Below are positions 58,051 through 64,000 of a stretch of 64,000 nucleotides of DNA, piece by piece (position 1 is the first letter of the stretch; the number at the start of each line of letters is the position of its first letter). The notes under the pieces were generated by a model. That model did not search any database and was not told where the DNA came from. It saw only the letters and a program-made list of their open reading frames with translations. Position numbers and translations under genes: made by a program. The stretch lies in NCBI RefSeq assembly GCF_001467695.1, contig NZ_LNYE01000029.1, positions 553,759-617,758 of the forward strand, read 5' to 3'. The DNA comes from Legionella gratiana. Its GTDB lineage: Bacteria > Pseudomonadota > Gammaproteobacteria > Legionellales > Legionellaceae.

Positions 58051-59760
58051 CTAACCAAAACTCCTGTATGTAGACACCGATGAGAGTGTTTTTTCCTCAT
58101 CTTTTTCATTATACATCTCTCGTCCTTGCCTCAATTGGTTACGATAATCTAATGTCTTTAATGAATGTTGAGCTAACTTTATTGCCTCTATAGTTTTATC
58201 GAGAGTTGCATTGTTCTGGTGAACGGAAGATTTAATTTCCTCTATGAGAGTTTTTACTATTTCTCCTTGAGGGGTATTATAAATTGGATGTTTATAATCA
58301 AACTGATAATCCGGAAGTTTTTGACGGCTATGTGTTCCTTGAGGATAATCTTTTTTATCAGCGCCAATCATAGTATGTAGCATAGTGGCAATGAAATAGC
58401 TTGAAAACAATTGTGGATCTACTTTTTGCTCCAAGAGTTTATCAATCTCCATATCCCCTGGCAGATGAAATGGTTTTAGAGGTTTTGCAGAGATAGAATA
58501 AGGTAGTTCTCCATCACTATTTAAAGAAGTAAGGGACTTCAAGTCGGAAATTATTACCGTTCCATTCTCTCTTAACAAGAAATTCTCTGGTTTCAGATCA
58601 GTACATAGAAAACCTGCAGTAATTGATTTTTTCTGAAGCTCACAAACTGGTAGAGCCATATCCAGAATTTTAATTAAATCTTTAGGATTGTTATTATCCA
58701 TAGTATAAATGGCGTTCATAATATCTCCTTGTGGACAAAACTCTCCTATAGCTATCACATATTCAGCTTCATCTCTTCTCTTGGGATCTAAAGAAACTTT
58801 ATGTTTTCCTAAATGAATTGTTTCCAAGTTTTTCTCGGTGTATTGATTACACTGTTGATAAAAATTTTCTCGATCCATTCCTCTAAAGGGTGACTTGAGA
58901 AATTTTTCTAGTCTTACAGCATATATTTCATTGGTTTTCTCACAAGTTACCATCCAGACTTGATTATTTTCCCCCCCTAATCCCTTAAAGTTAAAGTCCC
59001 CTTCAGTAAATTGTTTTTTATTGCCCTTACTATCTTTAGCTTCACCTAATAGAGTAATTAACTGATTTGGGGCTACTTCACAAAGAAGTCTATTAATTGG
59101 ATCAATTGGATTATTATGTCGCTTAAAACATTCTTCAGTAGCTAGATTATTGTTCTCAACAAAAAAAGCTGCTTCCGAATTAACACTTAGCTGCATTCTA
59201 TCAAACTGTTTACACCATTCTTCATCTTGTTTAGGAGAAAGATTATTTCTAACAGTTATGATTTCTTGTTGTAGTTTATATAGACTTTGATAATAGTTAA
59301 TAGGAATATTTTGATGATCATTAAGTGCCATTAATTGATTCTTTATTGAATCTAAATTAATTTCTTTTTCCTCATTTTCAATCGCTTTAAGATCTTCGTT
59401 AAGCATTTCACTTAGTATTTTACAACCACCATCACTAATTTTAGGAGCGTGTAATTCAAATAACCGCTGGTTGTTTAAATCGAATTTTTTATTATTACAC
59501 AATTCTTTTAATTCAAATAGTAAGGGATCAGATTTAAACCAACTATAGAACGTATTTCCATCTTTAAGTGTACTTGCATTTTTGTTGGTCGCAGAAGAGT
59601 AATTTTCAAAAATTTGTCGACTAAGACAGTCTATTCGTTGAATCCTATTTAATTTTACTTCAGGATTTATATCTTTATCAAAATTATTATATTCATCTAT
59701 TAAGGCATTTAATACAAGCACGTCTTGATTGCTGCCTATTTCTACTTTTTTAATTGGCAT
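58051..59760 (-). CDS. Protein-kinase-like putative Dot/Icm effector
   Basis: 569 aa. The N-terminal 230 residues are helical and unknown. From about residue 255 a kinase-like fold appears: a Gly-loop-like FKGLGGENNQVWMV, VRLEK in the place of the usual AxK, the catalytic loop CTDLKPENF (Asp388, Lys390, Asn393) and SDLK (Asp406) for DFG. The usual beta-3 Lys is not clear (Arg283 or Lys286). The C-terminus has an E-block-like KDEEK followed by Ser/Thr, typical of Dot/Icm secretion signals. Probably a translocated kinase; neither secretion nor activity is shown by sequence alone. Flanked by IS66 fragments. Confidence 0.7.
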   Translation of the reverse strand: MPIKKVEIGSNQDVLVLNALIDEYNNFDKDINPEVKLNRIQRIDCLSRQIFENYSSATNKNASTLKDGNTFYSWFKSDPLLFELKELCNNKKFDLNNQRLFELHAPKISDGGCKILSEMLNEDLKAIENEEKEINLDSIKNQLMALNDHQNIPINYYQSLYKLQQEIITVRNNLSPKQDEEWCKQFDRMQLSVNSEAAFFVENNNLATEECFKRHNNPIDPINRLLCEVAPNQLITLLGEAKDSKGNKKQFTEGDFNFKGLGGENNQVWMVTCEKTNEIYAVRLEKFLKSPFRGMDRENFYQQCNQYTEKNLETIHLGKHKVSLDPKRRDEAEYVIAIGEFCPQGDIMNAIYTMDNNNPKDLIKILDMALPVCELQKKSITAGFLCTDLKPENFLLRENGTVIISDLKSLTSLNSDGELPYSISAKPLKPFHLPGDMEIDKLLEQKVDPQLFSSYFIATMLHTMIGADKKDYPQGTHSRQKLPDYQFDYKHPIYNTPQGEIVKTLIEEIKSSVHQNNATLDKTIEAIKLAQHSLKTLDYRNQLRQGREMYNEKDEEKTLSSVSTYRSFG

Positions 59761-60196
59761 TTGAATACTCCAGTAATATTACCTACAATTCCATTGTAAA
59801 TAATCAACCCTAATAGAGTATTAAAATAACATTCCAGTAAGTAATAGTTCTTTTGCCTACTTTTTACACGTACCCAATATCCATCGTGGTAGGTAACATG
59901 ATCTCCTTAGTGAAATCCTGTCCCATAAGAACGTAGCGTGAAACTTTCGCCTCACTACGTTAAAGCCTTTTCAAAGCCAACTTCGGTTGACTCAGCTATT
60001 TGTTTCATTTGGTACTTATTTATCATAATCGTTTGTTTCGCCCTCGCGCGAGTATATTTTAGATAGCGTTTGCGCTTTTCAAAGTACGTAGATTTGCGGC
60101 AAAAAAAGCATTGAGTCATTATTTTCGCCCCAACCTATTGATTTTATTACGCCTGCTAGCTAACCTTGCTGCCCTTAAGAGGAGCAGGGTTGTTAA
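59761..60196. other. Gene-free interval before the IS66 transposase remnant
   Basis: About 440 bp upstream of the kinase start and the IS66 remnant. A hairpin (CGTAG.GTGA / TCACTACG) lies near 59933-59960. No gene and no clear tnpB remnant seen. Confidence 0.35.
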
Positions 60197-61329
60197 ATGA
60201 CACCAGCAAAAGAACTACCGATTGTCATTGAAAAATCACAAGAAGACCGTTAATAAATATTGGATTGAGAAGCTGCGATGTGCTTTATGCAATGAGATCT
60301 TTTCAGCCAATATTCCAGCTCATGTCCACCAGGAAAAATATCATCCAAGTTTTAAAGTCATGTTAGCTTTACAAAAATACTACATGGCTATGCCTTTTCA
60401 TCGACAAGAATATTTTCAATTGCTCATTGGCTTTCCCATTCTCCTCTACCCAATGGCAACTCATGGAAGAATTAGCTGGTTGTGCGTTATTAGTATTCCC
60501 AGCATTAGAGATACTCGCCGCTAATGGCTCTTTAATTCACAATGATGATACTGTTCTTAGAATTGTAGATACTACTCGTCACAACAGACTAAACCCTGAT
60601 AAAAAACGAACTGACATGTTCACCACAGGAATATTGGCACAAAACGGCGCCCATAAAATAGCACTCTTTTATAACAGCCAACGTCACTCTGGTGAAAACA
60701 TGGAGCGCCTTCTTAATAAGCGCCATAAGAATAATGGCAAGGTCATCCAAATGTGCGATGCACTAAGTCATAATATCCCAGAGACCCATGACACCATTGT
60801 GTGCAACTGCTTGTCTCATGACTTTCGTAAGTTTGATGAGTTGCAGGCATTCTACCCAGAACATTGCCTGCCCATCATGAAGTGGCTTTCAATTCCATTT
60901 AAGATGGACGAGGAATTAAAACAACTTGGGTATGATGAACAACAGCGTTTAATCTATCATCAAAAGAACAGCAGACCTGCGATGATGGAAGCAAAGGCGT
61001 ATATGGAGAATCTTCTGTCATCTAAACAAGTCGAGCCTAATGAGTCCTTAGGTAAGGCCATCAACTACATGTTAAAGCATTGGGAAAAACTCACCCATTT
61101 TTTGCAAGTTCCAGGTGCGCCCATTCACAACAATGACTTGGAACGAGGATTAAAAATCCCTATCCGAGGACGTAACACCTGGCTGTTTTATAAAACCGAA
61201 TATGGCGCTATGGTAGGCAGTGTACTCCCCAGCATTATTTATACCTGTGAGTTAGCAGGAATCAACCCCTTTGAATACTTGGTGGCACTGCAAATTTATA
61301 AAGACCTGTGTGCCATATTGATGAGTTAA
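60197..61329 (+). pseudogene. IS66-family transposase TnpC, deleted and frameshifted
   Basis: A start-like MTPAKELPIVIEKSQED (60197) is cut by TAA. The frame from about 60222 then gives the zinc finger (LRCALCNEIFSAN) and MPFHRQEYFQLLIGF. A further shift near 60437 moves to FSSTQWQLMEELAG and the long catalytic part: DDTVLRIVDTT, ILAQNGAHKIALF, and NNDLERGLKIPIRGRNTW with the last acidic residue. The stop is at 61329. About 80 N-terminal residues are missing, so it is not active. Confidence 0.82.
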
Positions 61330-61357
61330 TGTAGTTAAGGTGAACATTAAACGAAGT

Positions 61358-61374
61358 ATCTGGGATTCCCGGAT
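61358..61374. repeat. 17-bp palindrome near the IS66 remnant end
   Basis: ATCTGGGATTCCCGGAT, related to 53381-53397 and 54388-54404. Outer bases ACGAA/TTCGT extend the stem, and AT-rich sequence follows. Confidence 0.45.
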
Positions 61375-61695
61375 AATTCGTTTAATTTATATTAAATTTT
61401 TAAAATCATGAGTTCCAGCATTTACTATGCTATTCAGTGGTTAAGAAATACTTGACTACTCAAATCAGTTTATTCTAATAAAATTAAACCTTAGCCATCG
61501 AACAGCTCTTAATTGAAATTTCATTATCCCGAAGAAAAGAATTTTCCAAGGGCGCAATATACATTGCTCTGCAATGTGAAAAATTGGAATCAAATTAATG
61601 CTTAAAATGGTAGTCTCCACATTACAAACTAGCGCAAAAAGCCTTTTTAATTAATTCACTAAACATATAAATAAATTAATGCTGATTAATAACAC

Positions 61696-61743
61696 CATAT
61701 TTTATTAATCATTAATATGCTATATTTTGATTAATAAAATATG
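61696..61743. promoter_or_regulatory. Large inverted repeat at the fic promoter
   Basis: Arms of 16 bp, CATATTTTATTAATCA (61696-61711) and TGATTAATAAAATATG (61728-61743), 16 bp apart, end 12 bp before the fic start. A further half-site TGATTAATAA lies at 61683-61692. Likely operator for the winged helix at the Fic C-terminus. Confidence 0.65.
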
Positions 61744-61755
61744 AGGTTATTAATC

Positions 61756-62865
61756 ATGAAATGGAATTGGCAGCTTGAGAGTTGGCCAAATTTTACTTGG
61801 GACTCCGATAAATTAGTTTCGTTTGAACAGTCTTTTACTGAGGGTGCCGGCATTATTATTGGTTCTTCGCAACATATTTCTCAAGAAGGCAAGCAAAATT
61901 TATTTATCGATTTAATGTGTACTGATGCTTTGGATAGCTCTGAAATAGAAGGGGAGCATTTAAACAGAGACAGCGTTCAATCTTCTATAAAAAAAGAGTT
62001 GGGCTTGTCTGCAGAAGCTCCTAGAGCCAGCTTGGCGGAGTGTGGGATCGCTAAAATGATGGTTAATTTATATCAAACGATTTCTAGCCCACTAACACAT
62101 CAGGTTTTATTTGAATGGCACCAATTTTTAATGGGTAATAGCCATCATTTGGAAAATATTGGCCAATATCGTAGCCATGAAGAAGCAATGCAAATTGTTT
62201 CTGGGCCTGATTATGATCGAAAAATCCATTTTGAAGCACCTCCTTCAAAATGTGTTCCTGCCGAAATGGAGCAATTTATTAATTGGTTTGAACGGAGTTC
62301 TCTCACAGGTTCAGCTCCTTTACCTACGTTAACCCGAGCAGGAATAGCCCATTTATGGTTTGAGAGTATCCATCCATTTGAAGATGGAAATGGAAGAATA
62401 GGGCGAGCTATAGCAGAAAAAGCATTATCGCAAGGATTTTCAAAACCAGTAATGACGGTATTGGCAAAAATATTATTAAAAAAGAGAAAGGAATATTACC
62501 AACAATTAGGTTTAGCAAGTAAAACCTTAGACCTGACATCTTGGTTGATATGGTTTGCTAACATCGCTTTAGAGGCGCAAGAAAGCACCTATTTATATAT
62601 AGATTTTATTATTAAGAAATCTGTTATTTTAAGGGAAGCAGAAGGGAAAATTAATCCAAGGCAAGAAAAGGTTTTATTAAGATTATTTCATGCTGGACCA
62701 GATGGATTTGTGGGTGGTTTAAGTGCTAAAAACTATATGAGCATTACTGGTGCACCAATCGCTACAACAACCAGAGATCTGAATGACTTGGTTAAAAAAA
62801 ATATTCTCAAACGAACAGGCGAGCTGAAAGCAACTCGTTATTTTTTAAATCTCGATAAGGCTTAA
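61756..62865 (+). CDS. Fic-domain AMP-transferase-like protein with winged helix
   Basis: 369 aa from the ATG at 61756 (GAGG 9 bases before); the ATG at 61741 lies in the inverted repeat. An N-terminal DUF4172 part (WNWQLESWPNFTWD) is followed by the inhibitory motif SSEIEG (about 61-66), which makes it a class II Fic with built-in inhibition. The active site HPFEDGNGRIGR (about 207-218) is complete. The C-terminus (about 295-365) is a winged helix (LLRLFHAGPDGFVGG, ATTTRDLNDLVKKNIL). It transfers AMP or similar to a protein target; target unknown. Cargo beside a hairpin array. Confidence 0.88.
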   Translation: MKWNWQLESWPNFTWDSDKLVSFEQSFTEGAGIIIGSSQHISQEGKQNLFIDLMCTDALDSSEIEGEHLNRDSVQSSIKKELGLSAEAPRASLAECGIAKMMVNLYQTISSPLTHQVLFEWHQFLMGNSHHLENIGQYRSHEEAMQIVSGPDYDRKIHFEAPPSKCVPAEMEQFINWFERSSLTGSAPLPTLTRAGIAHLWFESIHPFEDGNGRIGRAIAEKALSQGFSKPVMTVLAKILLKKRKEYYQQLGLASKTLDLTSWLIWFANIALEAQESTYLYIDFIIKKSVILREAEGKINPRQEKVLLRLFHAGPDGFVGGLSAKNYMSITGAPIATTTRDLNDLVKKNILKRTGELKATRYFLNLDKA

Positions 62866-62879
62866 ATGGAGATTGTGAG

Positions 62880-63042
62880 ATTTGGTGCGCAGTGTGTACC
62901 AAATTTAAGTATCTAACAGTGAGTTTCAAAATGGAACTTACTGAAGCGTGTAATTTGGCCGATATTGTCCGCCAAATTGAATATAAGGAATACCAATTTA
63001 TTTTCTATGTCCAATCTGGATCTCGCTGCGATCCAAATTGGA
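62880..63042. repeat. Second array of variable hairpins, beside a dead integrase remnant
   Basis: Four palindromes: ATTTGGT/ACCAAAT (62880-62904), CAGTGAGTTTC/GGAACTTACTG (62917-62943, two G-U pairs), AATTTGGC/GCCAAATT (62952-62978) and TGGATC/GATCCA within a longer stem (63010-63042). Arms and centres match the design of the array at 54432-54683. Same context: integrase 3' end on the minus strand, cargo gene on the plus strand. Confidence 0.8.
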
Positions 63043-63436
63043 TATGCTGGATTTCAATAATATCGGCTGATTTAACAATCCCCATACACTTTAAAAAATA
63101 CTCTGTAATTAATTGCATAGGCTTTCTAAGTCGTTCCACATCAGTAATGATAGATCCTGCAGTTACATCGTTAGTCATTTTATGATTCATCAACCGTTTA
63201 AGTGCATAAGCAGAGATATGACATGCATTGAACATATCCAAATGCTGTTTCACAAATAAGGCGAGCGTGAATAAATCGATGCTTTTTGTAAATCGGGACA
63301 ACTCATATCTTGAGCGGTCAATGGAGTTAATAAATAGCTCTTTTAATTGTGGAATGTTATTGATACAGCTACCATGCTCAATTATTTTTTCTTTATTATT
63401 AGTTAGCATGAAGCAAATTATTAAAGGAGTTCTCAT
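63005..63436 (-). pseudogene. Chimeric frame with an integrase C-terminal remnant
   Basis: Residues 74-130 of this frame (63047-63217) copy the end of the integrase at 54700-55941: SAYALKRLMNHKMTNDVTAG then DVERLRKPMQLITEYFLKCM. The nucleophile Tyr of DVTAGY has become Ser (DVTAGS), so the part is dead. It reads on through the last hairpin. The N-terminal 73 residues (MRTPLIICFMLTNN...) are unrelated and unknown. A relic of another integrated element. Confidence 0.75.
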
Positions 63437-63762
63437 CTACTATTCCACATTCTAAAGTTGTAACACCATTACCACTAAAACTTTTAGGGGGATAGTGTAA
63501 TAAATATTTTTAGGTGAGAAATAATAGTTGTCAATTTGATATCTAGTTTTAAGAAAAATTTTGGTTTCTGAAAGAAGTTCTTTTTCGTCTAACCATCTTT
63601 TTTTTCTCTACTGTAATACCTCCTTTAATATTAGGGCCAACTTTTCTCGAGCATTCTCAGGTATTGACTCAGAGGGGCATTAAACTATTATTAAAATTAA
63701 ATCGAATCAATGAATTAGATTTATCAAATATAAGAGAGGGAAGGTATTTTAAATCAATGTCT
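63437..63762. other. Gene-free interval
   Basis: About 325 AT-rich bases with no credible frame. Confidence 0.35.
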
Positions 63763-63906
63763 TTATCTTGAGCCATTCTCTTTAAAATGACTTTTAGCGG
63801 TTATATGCGGATTTAATCGTTTAATGGCAAAAACACCTTTTTTTGTTTCTATTTTAATCATGGTATGCAGCGCACCGCCCTTGAGTAATTCGGGTGTGAC
63901 CTCAGA
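63763..63906 (-). pseudogene. Fragment resembling an aminoglycoside/choline phosphotransferase N-lobe
   Basis: Between two stops the frame reads ELLKGGALHTMIKIETKKG then VFAIKRLNPHITAKSHF. A Gly-Gly turn, then IETKKGVFAIK with the ATP-binding Lys, is the start of many APH-like kinases. Only about 48 codons are left, so it is decayed. Low certainty. Confidence 0.35.
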
Positions 63907-64000
63907 TTAATGTAAGCAAACAATGACACAATTCACTCAACAGTCATTTTACTTATCACTCAAAGTATTCTTATTTTGCCTTCCATAAAGACCAACCTAT

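Noticed and set aside
63923..63988. Short plus-strand frame starting MTQFTQQSFY near the right edge
   Set aside because: Only 21 codons and no context; cannot be supported.

Overview
The window looks like a piece of a Legionella chromosome, probably L. pneumophila or a close relative. The basis is its low GC content, helCBA-type heavy-metal efflux genes, an H-NOX gene coupled to a GGDEF/EAL gene and followed by phaC/phaB, a kinase-like protein with a glutamate-rich tail typical of Dot/Icm effectors, and Legionella-style integrated elements. Species is inference; no rRNA or housekeeping marker is present.

Left part (1 to about 34.4 kb). Metal efflux comes first: helC (cut by the window edge), helB and helA, then an ArsR/SmtB-type repressor with a visible zinc site, a tiny Cys peptide and a CadA-type P1B ATPase. 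A frameshifted small lipoprotein and a 57-aa membrane peptide follow, then a Tn3-family transposon (8963-12860) with perfect 32-bp ends, a tyrosine recombinase and a broken transposase. Next are three membrane-protein genes (DUF2933, ICMT-like methyltransferase, internally duplicated protein), a convergent three-gene electron-transfer operon (flavin/2Fe-2S reductase, heme-b membrane protein, seven-heme cytochrome c) and a complete second F-type ATPase operon of N-ATPase layout (atpDCQBEFAG) whose c subunit lacks part of the Na+ site. After it come Met-rich and small His-tailed secreted proteins, an H-NOX sensor with its frameshifted diguanylate cyclase, phaC/phaB, a cold-shock protein and a Sel1-repeat protein.

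Middle (34.8-56.2 kb). Two integrated elements sit in tandem, marked by two 56-bp copies of the 3' half of a tRNA-Thr(CGU) gene (40786-40841 and 56109-56164), each beside its own P4-type integrase. The first carries a repressor-led operon with an extra peptide deformylase and an MFS transporter, an AlpA-like regulator, and an AbiF/Abi_2 HEPN toxin preceded by a promoter and a compact pseudoknotted RNA. The second carries an AlpA-like protein and a DUF927 helicase flanked by TGGGACA iterons, a degenerate recombinase, a large folded noncoding region, a 1703-aa DUF4011-helicase-Vsr-like defence protein, a TumE/TumA toxin-antitoxin pair, and a tandem array of hairpins against the integrase 3' end.

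Right part (56.2-64 kb). This is a mosaic: IS66 remnants around a small frameshifted gene and a putative effector kinase, a Fic protein with a large inverted repeat at its promoter, a second hairpin array next to a dead integrase remnant, and decayed sequence.

The most unusual signals are the AbiF leader RNA, the two hairpin arrays that recur beside integrase 3' ends, and the folded region at 47.38-47.72 kb. Several frameshifts lie in homopolymer runs, so read errors and real decay (or phase variation) cannot be told apart from one sequence.
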